The translations under genes and the position numbers were made by a program. The notes under the pieces are model-generated. The model saw only the letters and a list, made by a program, of their open reading frames with translations. It ran no database searches and had not been told where the DNA came from. Positions 26,743-35,988 of a DNA stretch of 64,000 nucleotides are shown in pieces (position 1 is the first letter of the stretch; the number at the start of each line of letters is the position of its first letter). The stretch is from Algoriphagus vanfongensis DSM 17529. GTDB taxonomy: Bacteria > Bacteroidota > Bacteroidia > Cytophagales > Cyclobacteriaceae. The stretch lies in assembly GCF_000429465.1 (NCBI RefSeq), contig NZ_AUBX01000010.1, positions 682,001 to 746,000 on the forward strand. Reading direction: 5' to 3'.

Positions 26743-29700
26743 ATGAATAACCCAAAAAACCTATCCAACCTGATCCTTCTGGTATTGGTTGCTTTTCTAG
26801 GCTTCTCTGCCTGTAGCAACAAGCGAGAAGGAAATCCCAAAGTTCTAGTATTCAGTAAAACCGCAGGATTTGTCCATGAGTCCATTCCTGATGGTATTGC
26901 AGCCATCGAAAAGCTGGGCTCCGAAAATGGCTTTGAAGTAAGCCAAACTCAAGATGCCTCGGATATCAATGAAGAAAATCTAGCTCAATATGCGGCAGTC
27001 ATATGGCTAAGCACTACCGGAGATGTCCTGGATCAATATCAGGAAGCTGACTTCGAAAGATACATTCAATCTGGTGGCGGCTATGTAGGCATCCATGCCG
27101 CAGCCGATACAGAATACGAATGGGGTTGGTATGGTGAGTTGGTCGGTGGATACTTCATCGATCATCCGGGTATCAATGACCCACACCCCAATGTTCAACC
27201 CGGCAAAGTCAATAAAACCGGCAATTCTCATCCTTCTGTAGATTTCCTTCCAGATCCATGGGAGCGGACAGACGAGTGGTATAGCTATAAAAATATCAAT
27301 CCCAACACCACAAAACTCTTGACCTTGGACGAATCCTCCTATCAAGGCGGATTTGACATGGGAGAGCACCCCATCTCTTGGTATCATGACTTTGATGGCG
27401 GTCGCGCTTATTATATCGGAGGAGGACATACCAAAGAGTCTTTTACCGAAGAAAACTACCTCAAGCATCTCCTTGCTGGTATCCAATATGCTATCGGTGA
27501 AAATGAAGTTTTAGATTACACTGCCGCAAAAAGCAAGAGAGTACCTGAAGAAAACCGTTTTACAAAAACAAATCTAGCCGTAGGAGAATTCACAGAGCCT
27601 ACCGAGATGACTGTTTTGCCTAATTTGGACATTTTGGTTGCCCAAAGAAGAGGAGAAATCCTTTATTACAACAATGCAACCCAAGAGATGACAGAAGCTG
27701 CCAAATTGGATGTGTATTGGCAAAGTGGAGTGACAGGAGTTAATGCTGAAGAAGGTTTGATGGGAATCCAAAAGGACCCCAATTACGCACAAAACAATTT
27801 TGTGTTTGTCTACTACTCTCCAAGTGGAGATGAAGAGATCAACCGCCTTTCCAGATTTGTATTCAAAGACGGAGTGTGGGATATGAGCTCTGAAGTAGTC
27901 ATCATCGATATTCCGTCAGATCGCTACATCTGCTGCCATACAGGTGGATCTATTGCATTTGATGCGCGAGGAAATCTTTTCCTATCCTTGGGAGACAATT
28001 CCACACCTTTCAACCAAACTGAAGCTGACTACGTCCTCAGCGGTTATGCTCCACTAGACGGCACATCCGGAAGAAAACAATGGGATGCGAGACGAAGCTC
28101 AGGCAACTCCAATGATTTGAGAGGTAAAATCATCCGAATCAAGGTAAACGAGGACGGATCGTATTCTATTCCAGCAGGAAACCTTTATCCAGAAGGAACC
28201 GAAGGAACCAAGCCGGAGATCTTTGCACAAGGACTTAGAAATCCTTACAGAATCTCCGTCGATCAGAAAACCGGCTACCTCTATTGGGGTGAAGTCGGAC
28301 CAGATGCTGCCAATGACTCCATGGATATCAAAGGCCCTAAAGGATACGATGAAGTTAATCAAGCGAAAAAAGCTGGACATTTTGGCTGGCCTTATGTGAT
28401 TGGAAACAATTATCCTTACCGAGAATTCAACTATGAAACGGGTAAAATTGGAGCTCCATTTGACCCAGCTGGTCCTGTCAACAACTCTCCTCACAACACC
28501 GGGTTGAAGCAACTCCCTCCTGTTCAGCCAGCATTTATCTGGTATCCATATGGAGCTTCGCCAGAATTCCCTTCCGTCGGTACAGGTGGTCGGAATGCCA
28601 TGGCCGGTCCGGTGTATTATTCAGATATGTATCCTGAAGAGACCAGATTCCCTGATTACTTTGACGGCAAGCTTTTTATCTATGAATGGATTCGAGGCTG
28701 GATCAAAGTAGTGACGATGGATGAAAATGGAGACTTTTCCAAGATGGAGCCATTTATGCCCAATACGAGATTTAATTCACTCATCGACATGGAAATGGGT
28801 CCAGACGGTAAAATTTACCTGTTGGAATATGGCATGGGCTGGTTTACAAAAAATGCAGACGCCGCTCTGTCCCGAATCGACTACAATGGTGGAAACCGAG
28901 CTCCTGTCGTCACTGAAATTCATGCAGACAAAACTTCGGGAAAAGCTCCTCTGACAGTGACTTTCAGCGCTGAAGCCAGCGACCCTGAGGGTGATCCTAT
29001 CACCTATGTTTGGGATCTTGGCAATGGTAAAACAGAAACTACGGACAGTCCTAGCCTGACGACAAACTTAGATGCTGTGGGTGACTATGAAATCTCCGTG
29101 ACTGGTACCGATCCAGCTGGACTTTCGGGTAGCAGCATCAAGCTTCCAGTCTATGTAGGAAATGTAGCTCCTGAAGTGAGCATTCAGATTGACGGGAATC
29201 AGTCCTTCTTTTTCCCTGGTAAAAAAGTAGCATATCAAGTAATCGTCTCTGATACAGACCATCCAGAGGCAGCAACTGATACTGAAAACCTCTACATCGC
29301 GGCGGACTACATCGAAGGCCTGGATCAGGCTGAAGCTGATATGGGACACAAAATCATGAGTGAAGCCATGACCGGCAAAGCATTGACTCAGTCGCTCACC
29401 TGTAAGACCTGTCACAAAGAAGATGAAGCCTCCATCGGCCCGTCATTTACCCAAGTGGCTCAAAAATACAGAGCAAATGATGCAGACTACCTCAAAAATA
29501 AGATCAAAAATGGTGGCGGAGGTGTCTGGGGTGAAACAGTCATGCCAGCCAACCCAGACTTGAAAGAGGCAGATCTTAATGCTTTGGTGGCCTATGTGCT
29601 TTCGCTCAAAGGTGACCAAAAACCTAGCCTCCCAGTCAAAGGAAGCCTTGATCCTACCATGGGTAAAACGCCAAGCCCGACCGGAGCACTCATCATCAAT

Positions 29701-30183
29701 GCTAGCTATACCGATGCCGGTGGTGAAAATATCAAGCCGCTTTCAGGAAGCAGTGCATTGATTTTAAGAGGAAATAGTCTCGGCATGAGTGTGGCAGAAA
29801 ATCTGGAAGGATTCACCGCTATGGCTTTTGACGGAATGGACCTTCTCATGGTACCAAGTACTCCTGGTCACTTCTCCTTCCCTGCTGTAGACATGACAGG
29901 AATAGGATCTGTAACCTTAATGGTAGCCTCCACCGACCCGCTGTCAGTCCCTGTTGAGTTTGAAATCAGAGCAGGAAGTCCTACTGGCAAGGTTCTCGGT
30001 ACGGGAACATTCGTTCAGCAAAACAAAGAAAAAGCTCCTGGAGCTCCGATCATCAATGACTTTGCGACCATTCCGATTACAGCTGAGTCCGATGGAGAGA
30101 AACAGCCTCTATACATCCTGAGCAAGCCAGGCGGAGAACTGGGGACATTTATTCTCCTCAACGCAACTTTCAATGCGAAATAA
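26743..30183 (+). CDS. ThuA / sugar dehydrogenase / PKD / cytochrome c multidomain lipoprotein
   Basis: This 1146-residue lipoprotein (lipobox GFSAC, Cys24) fuses several modules. A ThuA-like domain (about 33-250, KVLVFSKTAGFVHESI and GGGYVGIHAAADTEYEWGWY) is followed by a glucose/sorbosone dehydrogenase-type propeller (about 270-715, GLMGIQKDPNYAQNNFVFVYY and IFAQGLRNPYRIS). Next come a PKD domain (about 719-800, EASDPEGDPITYVWDLGNG) and a class I cytochrome c domain with CKTCH at 887-891. A C-terminal sandwich (about 990-1146) resembles CBM6-like domains. It is expected to oxidise a sugar in the periplasm and pass electrons to its own haem. Such fusions are known in Bacteroidota; the substrate is not. 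Confidence 0.92.
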   Translation: MNNPKNLSNLILLVLVAFLGFSACSNKREGNPKVLVFSKTAGFVHESIPDGIAAIEKLGSENGFEVSQTQDASDINEENLAQYAAVIWLSTTGDVLDQYQEADFERYIQSGGGYVGIHAAADTEYEWGWYGELVGGYFIDHPGINDPHPNVQPGKVNKTGNSHPSVDFLPDPWERTDEWYSYKNINPNTTKLLTLDESSYQGGFDMGEHPISWYHDFDGGRAYYIGGGHTKESFTEENYLKHLLAGIQYAIGENEVLDYTAAKSKRVPEENRFTKTNLAVGEFTEPTEMTVLPNLDILVAQRRGEILYYNNATQEMTEAAKLDVYWQSGVTGVNAEEGLMGIQKDPNYAQNNFVFVYYSPSGDEEINRLSRFVFKDGVWDMSSEVVIIDIPSDRYICCHTGGSIAFDARGNLFLSLGDNSTPFNQTEADYVLSGYAPLDGTSGRKQWDARRSSGNSNDLRGKIIRIKVNEDGSYSIPAGNLYPEGTEGTKPEIFAQGLRNPYRISVDQKTGYLYWGEVGPDAANDSMDIKGPKGYDEVNQAKKAGHFGWPYVIGNNYPYREFNYETGKIGAPFDPAGPVNNSPHNTGLKQLPPVQPAFIWYPYGASPEFPSVGTGGRNAMAGPVYYSDMYPEETRFPDYFDGKLFIYEWIRGWIKVVTMDENGDFSKMEPFMPNTRFNSLIDMEMGPDGKIYLLEYGMGWFTKNADAALSRIDYNGGNRAPVVTEIHADKTSGKAPLTVTFSAEASDPEGDPITYVWDLGNGKTETTDSPSLTTNLDAVGDYEISVTGTDPAGLSGSSIKLPVYVGNVAPEVSIQIDGNQSFFFPGKKVAYQVIVSDTDHPEAATDTENLYIAADYIEGLDQAEADMGHKIMSEAMTGKALTQSLTCKTCHKEDEASIGPSFTQVAQKYRANDADYLKNKIKNGGGGVWGETVMPANPDLKEADLNALVAYVLSLKGDQKPSLPVKGSLDPTMGKTPSPTGALIINASYTDAGGENIKPLSGSSALILRGNSLGMSVAENLEGFTAMAFDGMDLLMVPSTPGHFSFPAVDMTGIGSVTLMVASTDPLSVPVEFEIRAGSPTGKVLGTGTFVQQNKEKAPGAPIINDFATIPITAESDGEKQPLYILSKPGGELGTFILLNATFNAK

Positions 30184-30207
30184 TCAAAAACTATCTTCTA
30201 AATTTAA

Positions 30208-30237
30208 AGCCGGATTAGATCAAATCCGGCTTTTTTA
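30208..30237 (+). terminator. Rho-independent terminator
   Basis: AGCCGGATT (30208-30216) pairs with AATCCGGCT (30223-30231), 9 bp with a 6-base loop, then a T-run. It ends the ThuA fusion gene and stops only a few bases before the next ATG at 30243. Confidence 0.88.
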
Positions 30238-30242
30238 TTGCC

Positions 30243-30803
30243 ATGAATTCTCCGCTTCTTAGACTATCTGCCAGCAATTCTGACCTGGAAGGAATCCTCA
30301 AACTGCAGCAAGCCAACTTGCTCGAAAACCTCGATAAGACAAGCATCGAAAAAGAAGGCTTTGTCCGAGTCAAGCACTCACTGGAAGATCTACAAACACT
30401 TCAAAAAGAAGAAGGTCATGTCATTGCCGTCGCAGAGAACAAGGTAGCAGCCTATATCCTAGCCATGACAAAAGAATCTCGTGACAAAATCCCTATGTTG
30501 CTTCCCATGTTTGAGCAGTTTGACTCATTGGTCTACCAAGGGAAGGCCATAGCCACCTATGACTACATGGCGGTGGGACAAGTCTGTGTAGGGAAGGAAT
30601 TTCGTGGCTTGGGACTATTCAAACAAGCTTACGATGCCTATCGCCATTTTTTCAAGGACAAGTATAAATTTGCTATCACCGAAATCTCCCTTAACAATAC
30701 ACGTTCCCTAAGAGCTCACGAAAAGATCGGCTTCAAAACCATACATACTTTCAAAGACCAATACGAAGAATGGGCGATTGTACTATGGGACTGGAAAATC
30801 TAA
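30243..30803 (+). CDS. GNAT family N-acetyltransferase
   Basis: The 186-residue cytoplasmic protein has a GNAT fold. The acetyl-CoA loop region is QVCVGKEFRGLGLFKQAYDAY, followed by KFAITEISLNNTRSLRAHEKIGF, the usual fourth-to-sixth strand pattern (A-x-x-x-Y/H-E-K-x-G-F). The substrate cannot be predicted. The start lies just 6 bp after the T-run of the preceding terminator, so transcription must begin within, or read through, that hairpin; no separate promoter is visible. Confidence 0.87.
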   Translation: MNSPLLRLSASNSDLEGILKLQQANLLENLDKTSIEKEGFVRVKHSLEDLQTLQKEEGHVIAVAENKVAAYILAMTKESRDKIPMLLPMFEQFDSLVYQGKAIATYDYMAVGQVCVGKEFRGLGLFKQAYDAYRHFFKDKYKFAITEISLNNTRSLRAHEKIGFKTIHTFKDQYEEWAIVLWDWKI

Positions 30804-30889
30804 TTTTACCAGATCCATTCTTATTTTATTTTTATTCTTCTATTTCATACCTTTTAGAATCAAATTCTGAATATAAACCCTAGCCCATT

Positions 30890-32533
30890 ATGAGACACTT
30901 CCTCCAGGTCTCTGTGTTTTCGTTCATTCTTATTCTCGTATGTAGCCTTGGCATGGCCCAAGACAAAGACAGTCTTCAGGTCACAAAACCTTTGGATTCT
31001 ATTCCAGTGATCTTTTTTGAAGATACGCTGCATTTTATTTCTCACAATATTGGACCTTTTAGCCCTCAGGAGCGTGCAGAAAGGATGGGAAGCAAACTAA
31101 ACCAACTGGTAGAAGAAGGGACCTTTGATACGACCCTACTATCTATATTGGAAGAGGAACTGGTCGTGGAACTACTGCACGGAGAGCAATTTATCGGCAG
31201 TGTCAGCCAGAAAGATGCCGACAACTATGGGCTTCCCATGGTCGAGCTAGCCACTATGCAGCTTCAGCATATTAAGGATACTTTCAAAGCGAATCATCCT
31301 GAGCACAATCTGACCACCCAACTCATTCGTGTAGGTATTTTGGTCGGTATCCTGATCGGACTGATCATTCTGATCCGACTCGTCAATATGGGTTTTGATA
31401 AGTTGATCAAAGTCGTTTTCAATAAGTTCAAGCATCTTTTCAAAGGAATCCGAATCAAAAATTTTGAGGTCATCTCAGTCATCAGACAGGAACGCCTCTT
31501 TTTGCTTTTTTTCAGAGGACTGAAAGTGGTTGTCATTGCTTTTTTGCTTTACCTCTCTCTTCCGCTGATCTTCAGCGTATTCCCTACTACCAAAGCTTTG
31601 GGAAGCAAGCTCCTTAGCTACATCATCGACCCGCTAAAGGCAATCGTTTCTTCATTTTTGGGGTATATTCCAGAGCTCTTTATGATTTTGGTGATCAGTG
31701 TGATCACCTTTTATATCGTCAAGTTTGTCAACTTTATTTCTGAAGAAGTCGAGCATGACAGGCTGAGAATTCCGGGATTTTACCCGGATTGGGCGAGACC
31801 AACTTTTAACCTTGCAAAGGTCATCATCATCGCCTTTTCATTCATTGTCATTTTCCCATACTTGCCCGGATCAGACTCTCCCGCTTTTCAGGGCGTCAGT
31901 GTCTTTTTGGGCTTGTTGATTTCCCTAGGCTCTTCTTCTGCCATCAGCAATATCATAGCAGGACTTGTGATCATCTACATGAGAGCATTCAAGCTAGGAG
32001 ATCGGGTGAAAATCGGAGATACCACCGGTGATGTAGTAGAGAAAACCATGCTAGTCACCAAGCTCAAAACTATCAAAAACGAAGAGGTCACCATTCCCAA
32101 TTCTGCTATTTTGAATGGCAAAACAATCAATTATAGTAGTGTTGGAGAACCCGGACTGATCCTCCATACCACGATCACGATCGGCTATGATGTGCCCTGG
32201 CGGCAAGTGCATGAGCTTCTGATCAATGCCGTAAAAAAAACAGAGCTTCTCAAAACTGAGCCAGCTCCATTTGTATTGCAGACGAGTTTGGATGATTTCT
32301 ATGTCAGTTACCAAATCAATGCTTACACGGAAGACCCTCAAAAAGCTGCCAAAATCCACTCTGACCTCCATGCGAACATCCAAGATGGATTTAATGAATC
32401 CGGTGTAGAGATCATGTCTCCGCACTATAGAGCTACCAGAAAGGGAGATGGGCTCGCCATGCCACCCCAATATATTCCCGAGCCTGAGACTAGTGTGCAA
32501 GGTGAAAACAAACTTGATAATTCTGGGGAATAA
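30890..32533 (+). CDS. MscS family mechanosensitive ion channel with long N-terminus
   Basis: This 547-residue channel opens under membrane tension to release solutes during osmotic downshift. It has a signal peptide (about 1-24), a periplasmic region (about 25-135), then hydrophobic segments near 145-165, 205-225, 255-280, 300-320 and 335-370. The MscS pore helix and beta domain follow: SLGSSSAISNIIAGLVIIYMRAF, FKLGDRVKIGDTTGDVVEKTMLVTKLKT and EEVTIPNSAILNGKTINYS. The C-terminal domain ends at about 515. A near-consensus -7 box TACCTTTT (30848-30855) lies 35 bp upstream. Confidence 0.93.
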   Translation: MRHFLQVSVFSFILILVCSLGMAQDKDSLQVTKPLDSIPVIFFEDTLHFISHNIGPFSPQERAERMGSKLNQLVEEGTFDTTLLSILEEELVVELLHGEQFIGSVSQKDADNYGLPMVELATMQLQHIKDTFKANHPEHNLTTQLIRVGILVGILIGLIILIRLVNMGFDKLIKVVFNKFKHLFKGIRIKNFEVISVIRQERLFLLFFRGLKVVVIAFLLYLSLPLIFSVFPTTKALGSKLLSYIIDPLKAIVSSFLGYIPELFMILVISVITFYIVKFVNFISEEVEHDRLRIPGFYPDWARPTFNLAKVIIIAFSFIVIFPYLPGSDSPAFQGVSVFLGLLISLGSSSAISNIIAGLVIIYMRAFKLGDRVKIGDTTGDVVEKTMLVTKLKTIKNEEVTIPNSAILNGKTINYSSVGEPGLILHTTITIGYDVPWRQVHELLINAVKKTELLKTEPAPFVLQTSLDDFYVSYQINAYTEDPQKAAKIHSDLHANIQDGFNESGVEIMSPHYRATRKGDGLAMPPQYIPEPETSVQGENKLDNSGE

Positions 32534-32578
32534 TTCCTGAAGGATTAGTAGTTTCCGAGATTCAAAAAAATCCAAATT

Positions 32579-33175
32579 ATGAAACAACTCAAAACTCTCA
32601 TGGGGGCTTTAGCCCTGACACTTTTCACATCTTTGGCGGCATTCGCTCAGCTACAATCACCAGCTCTAAGTCCAGCAGCATCGGTCTCCCAAGTAGTAGG
32701 CTTTACCAAAATCAATATCGACTACTCCTCTCCTGCTGTCAAAGGCAGAACGATTTTCGGAGAAATTGAAAAATTTGGCGTGAGCTGGAGAGCTGGAGCC
32801 AATGCTCAAACTGTCATCGAATTTAGCACTGGAGTCAGCGTTGGCGGCAAAAATCTTCGAGCAGGAAAGTATTCCATCTTCATGACTCCTTCGCAAAACG
32901 GAGACTGGACCGTACATCTCAATAACAAAGCAGCATCTGTATTCACCTACATGAAAGATGGCAAAATCGACGAGGAAGCTTTGGCCAAAGATGATGCTGT
33001 ATCTTTTCCAGCAAAAACCTCCAAAGGAGGGATGACCGAAAGACTGACTTATACCATCTCCGCAGGAGACAATAAAACCGCAACGGTGACTATGGCTTGG
33101 GAAAACTACAGTGTGTCATTCCCGATCGACACCCAAGTGGATCAAAAACTGGAACAATTTAAAAGTCAGTTTTAA
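32579..33175 (+). CDS. Exported DUF2911 protein
   Basis: The 198-residue product has a signal peptide (about 1-23, LTLFTSLAAFAQ) and a DUF2911 domain. Family landmarks are LSPAASVSQVVGFTKINIDYSSPAVKGRTIFG, described here in pieces (SPAASVSQ, IDYSSP, VKGRTIFG), then WRAGANAQTVIEFS and LRAGKYSIFM. DUF2911 proteins are secreted, single-domain and mostly confined to Bacteroidota; function is unknown. It follows mscS by 45 bp and may share its transcript. Confidence 0.9.
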   Translation: MKQLKTLMGALALTLFTSLAAFAQLQSPALSPAASVSQVVGFTKINIDYSSPAVKGRTIFGEIEKFGVSWRAGANAQTVIEFSTGVSVGGKNLRAGKYSIFMTPSQNGDWTVHLNNKAASVFTYMKDGKIDEEALAKDDAVSFPAKTSKGGMTERLTYTISAGDNKTATVTMAWENYSVSFPIDTQVDQKLEQFKSQF

Positions 33176-33195
33176 TCCAAGTATTTGAAAATCAA

Positions 33196-33225
33196 TCCAT
33201 ACCCTTTAAATTTATAGGGTATGGA
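33196..33225 (+). promoter_or_regulatory. Perfect inverted repeat covering the next start codon
   Basis: TCCATACCCT (33196-33205) and AGGGTATGGA (33216-33225) form a perfect 10-bp inverted repeat with a 10-base AT loop. The right arm contains the ATG (33221-33223) of the following gene. It could be a dimeric operator or an RNA hairpin that hides the start codon. Confidence 0.5.
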
Positions 33226-33694
33226 ACTTTTTAATCAAAAACTAGAAAAACTTTTAGGAATCGGAATAGATGATTATCCCAGAACGGCCTATTCCCTAAT
33301 CGAGACTCGGCTAGATCCGCCCTCCCGGCATCCGAATTATTACTCTCACAGGTACCTTGAGCAGCCAATTTTTGGTCTTTTCGACAAAATCGAAGTGATG
33401 ACCCAAGACAATCTTACCAATCGTCACATGCGCTTAATATCTCAGGATTTTGATGCTACCTACATGAATCAACTCGTCCTACTGGTCAATTCCCTAACGG
33501 ATATCTATGGAGCTGATGAAAAAAGAAACCTTTGGTTTAGAGAGGATGAAGAGGAAGCGGTACTGAATTTCACTTGGCAAGGCAGGGACTGGGGCTTTCC
33601 ATTTGATGAGGACATTTGGGCTGTAGTTTTATTTATCGAAAATCAAATGCTTAGCCTTTCCATCCATGAAGTGGGTTGGAACTTGGATTTTTAA
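33221..33694 (+). CDS. Hypothetical cytoplasmic protein
   Basis: This 157-residue acidic protein has no signal peptide, membrane segment or recognised motif. Composition and codon use match neighbouring genes, and the frame is well populated with Trp and aromatic residues near the end (WQGRDWGFPFDEDIWAVVLFIENQ), which suggests a folded domain. It could belong to a small immunity-like or SMI1-like group, but nothing in the sequence proves this. The start codon is embedded in a perfect inverted repeat (33196-33225), so its translation or transcription may be specially controlled. Confidence 0.65.
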   Translation: MELFNQKLEKLLGIGIDDYPRTAYSLIETRLDPPSRHPNYYSHRYLEQPIFGLFDKIEVMTQDNLTNRHMRLISQDFDATYMNQLVLLVNSLTDIYGADEKRNLWFREDEEEAVLNFTWQGRDWGFPFDEDIWAVVLFIENQMLSLSIHEVGWNLDF

Positions 33695-33780
33695 TATTCC
33701 AAAACTCATTCCCGCATATCATATTTTTATTTGATTTCTAGGTGGAATTGAAGAAATTCCTTCTCAACCTTCCGCCCATT

Positions 33781-34878
33781 ATGACCACCATCAATCCCAC
33801 CCAGCGATTAGTTTCTCTGGACGCATATAGAGGAATCACCATGTTTTTGTTAGTCGCAGAAGCCGCCTTAGTATATGATTCGCTGCTGGAGCTTTTTCCA
33901 GAAGGAAATCTCCTCCACACATTTTTCGTCCAGCTTACCCATCACCCTTGGAATGGATTGAGATTTTGGGATCTGATCCAGCCCTTCTTTATGTTTATCG
34001 TCGGGGTAGCCATGCCATTTTCTTTAAATAAAAGATTGGCCTTGGCAGAGAATCGTAGTAATGTAACGAAGCATATTTTGAAGCGTTGCTTGATCCTTTT
34101 CCTCTTCGGAACAGGCCTTCATTGCATCTATTCCGGCAAATTGGTCTTTGAGCTTTGGAATGTTTTGACGCAATTATCCTTTACGATATTGGTCACCTAT
34201 TTCCTGATTGACAAAGGCTGGAAAGCCCAATTGGGAGCTTCTTTGGGACTTTTAGCCTTGACTGAAGTCATGTATAGGTTTTATAACCCTGAGGTACCAT
34301 ACGAGCATGGAAGCAATTTTGGAAACTACACAGACATGATCTTGATGGGTCAAATCAATGACGGAGGCTGGGTCGCGATCAATTGCATTCCTACAGCCGC
34401 TCACACCATCTGGGGAGCTATTTGCGGGAATCTTTTGCTTTCCAAAAAACCTGATTCCGATAAAATCAAATTGATTGCGCTAGCAGGTCTGGTGGGTTTG
34501 TTGATTGGCTTTGGACTAGATCTGACAGGTATCACTCCTATTGTCAAAAGAATCAGCACCACAGCATTCGTTTTTGCCTCAGGTGGCTGGGCACTGTTGG
34601 TCTTGTCACTTTCCTTCTACTGGATTGATGTCAAAAACCATAAAAAAGGAATCTTTCCTTTCCTGATCGTAGGGATGAATTCGATTTTCATCTATCTCTT
34701 TGCTGAAATTCTGGGTAGATGGCTCAATAGAACTGTAGGGATTTTCACGACAGGGTTTTTCTCCTGGACTGGACTGAATGAGCACCTTTTGGCGGTAATC
34801 ACAGCATTTGCAACCTTAGCTGCACTCTGGGGGCTTTGTTATTTTCTATTTAGAAAAGGCATATTCTTTCGGATATAA
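33781..34878 (+). CDS. HGSNAT/NagX-like acyltransferase membrane protein (DUF5009/DUF1624 type)
   Basis: The 365-residue protein (ATG at 33781; the GTG at 33742 would add 13 residues) resembles bacterial homologues of heparan-alpha-glucosaminide N-acetyltransferase. It begins with the family signature RLVSLDAYRGITMFLLV, then LTHHPWNGLRFWDLIQPFFMFIVG with the conserved His pair and Asp, and continues with about ten hydrophobic segments. Homologues are thought to acetylate amino sugars across the membrane; activity here is inferred. It is followed by a bidirectional terminator. Confidence 0.88.
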   Translation: MTTINPTQRLVSLDAYRGITMFLLVAEAALVYDSLLELFPEGNLLHTFFVQLTHHPWNGLRFWDLIQPFFMFIVGVAMPFSLNKRLALAENRSNVTKHILKRCLILFLFGTGLHCIYSGKLVFELWNVLTQLSFTILVTYFLIDKGWKAQLGASLGLLALTEVMYRFYNPEVPYEHGSNFGNYTDMILMGQINDGGWVAINCIPTAAHTIWGAICGNLLLSKKPDSDKIKLIALAGLVGLLIGFGLDLTGITPIVKRISTTAFVFASGGWALLVLSLSFYWIDVKNHKKGIFPFLIVGMNSIFIYLFAEILGRWLNRTVGIFTTGFFSWTGLNEHLLAVITAFATLAALWGLCYFLFRKGIFFRI

Positions 34879-34879
34879 A

Positions 34880-34906
34880 AAATGCAGCCTAATTATGGCT
34901 GCATTT
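34880..34906. terminator. Bidirectional terminator between convergent genes
   Basis: AAATGCAGCC (34880-34889) pairs with GGCTGCATTT (34897-34906) around a 7-base loop. It lies between the HGSNAT-like gene (plus) and the FMN-binding protein gene (minus). The minus strand has the better T-run (TTTTTTA), so it can serve both. Confidence 0.8.
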
Positions 34907-34926
34907 ACCTGATGGCTAGATGACTA

Positions 34927-35454
34927 TTATGGCACCAAGTTTCCTTCTACCGAATCATCCATTGGTTTTCCTGACACGGCGCTAATCAAAACTTTAATGC
35001 CTGCGATCGCATTGCCATGTTTATTGTCCCAATAATAGCCTGATTCGGGTACAAATTGGATCACGGAAATAGTTGGATCATCGACTCCCTCGGGAAACCA
35101 AGCTTTGATAGTCGGATCCCAAAGTTCTTTTATCTTTTCTTTATCTTGACTCACTACTGCGTGCCCATTGAGTTCCAAAAAATTAGCATAAGATGATCCT
35201 TGGAAATACAAAGTCACTTTGGAATCTTGAGCCAGTTCCATGTTTTTCACGCTATCCTTGGCGCTTAGAAACCAAACATGTCCTGCCTGATCAGTCTTCT
35301 GGACTGCCATTGGTCTAGATTTGTGTGAATGATTCAGCGTCGTGCGTGTCACAAAAAAACAGGAGCCCGCCTTATCAATGAGTTGTCTGATTTTTTCGAC
35401 TGCTTCAAGCCCACTTAGATCTTGGATATGGTCATTTTCATGCGAAGTTTTCAT
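34927..35454 (-). CDS. Pyridoxamine 5'-phosphate oxidase-like general stress protein
   Basis: This 175-residue cytoplasmic protein has the FMN-binding split-barrel fold of the general stress protein 26 group. Landmarks are AGSCFFVTRTT, SRPMAVQKTDQAGHVWFLSAKDSVKN, SKVTLYFQGSSYANFLELNGHAVV and the C-terminal PESGYYWDNKHG. Relatives bind flavin or F420 and are induced by stress; no substrate is known. It lies 40 bp downstream of a small lipoprotein gene on the same strand. Confidence 0.87.
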   Translation of the reverse strand: MKTSHENDHIQDLSGLEAVEKIRQLIDKAGSCFFVTRTTLNHSHKSRPMAVQKTDQAGHVWFLSAKDSVKNMELAQDSKVTLYFQGSSYANFLELNGHAVVSQDKEKIKELWDPTIKAWFPEGVDDPTISVIQFVPESGYYWDNKHGNAIAGIKVLISAVSGKPMDDSVEGNLVP

Positions 35455-35494
35455 GGTATTGTGGTTTAGTTTTTATGTTAATGGACTCTTACTG

Positions 35495-35896
35495 TTACTT
35501 ATCAGAGTCTTTCAAATCCGAGCTGCGGATTTTTCCCAGATCGTCATAGGTGATTTTATTATCCTCCCCTATTTTCTGAGAAAAGGTAATCTCGTAATAC
35601 GTTTTTCCATTGTCCGTAAATTTCCGGACATCTTCAATCTTATCTACAGAAGTAGCCGTATCACTTTGTAATACGATCACCAATGGCTCTGGTAGACCAA
35701 GCGACTCCGAAATTTCATGGTAGGCAAGCGATTCAGCTTCCTCTAGATTTTGAAGATTGACAGCATCTTGTACTGATTCGCGATTCTCAGCGACATGTTC
35801 TTTGAGACTCTCTGAGTAGGTGTCCGACTCCTTGTTTTCACAAGAAAAGAACAGAGCTCCTACCATTGCTGGATAGATGATAAAGTGCGATTTCAT
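35495..35896 (-). CDS. Small lipoprotein of unknown function
   Basis: The 133-residue product has a signal peptide with a lipobox-like VGALFFSC (Cys about 19). An acidic helical stretch (SESLKEHVAENRESVQDAVNLQNLEEAES) and a C-terminal beta-rich part (RKFTDNGKTYYEITFSQKIGEDNKITYDDLG) follow. The latter resembles exported YtkA/PepSY-like small domains only superficially. It forms a minus-strand group with the flavin-binding stress protein and a charged small protein. Function unknown. Confidence 0.7.
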   Translation of the reverse strand: MKSHFIIYPAMVGALFFSCENKESDTYSESLKEHVAENRESVQDAVNLQNLEEAESLAYHEISESLGLPEPLVIVLQSDTATSVDKIEDVRKFTDNGKTYYEITFSQKIGEDNKITYDDLGKIRSSDLKDSDK

Positions 35897-35988
35897 GGTT
35901 GTGATAGTTTAGTGAGTGTGTAAGCTTGCCTCCACTATATTTGATGGCGGAAAGGCAGATAAATTGAGATTGAAATAGAGTTCCAGAC

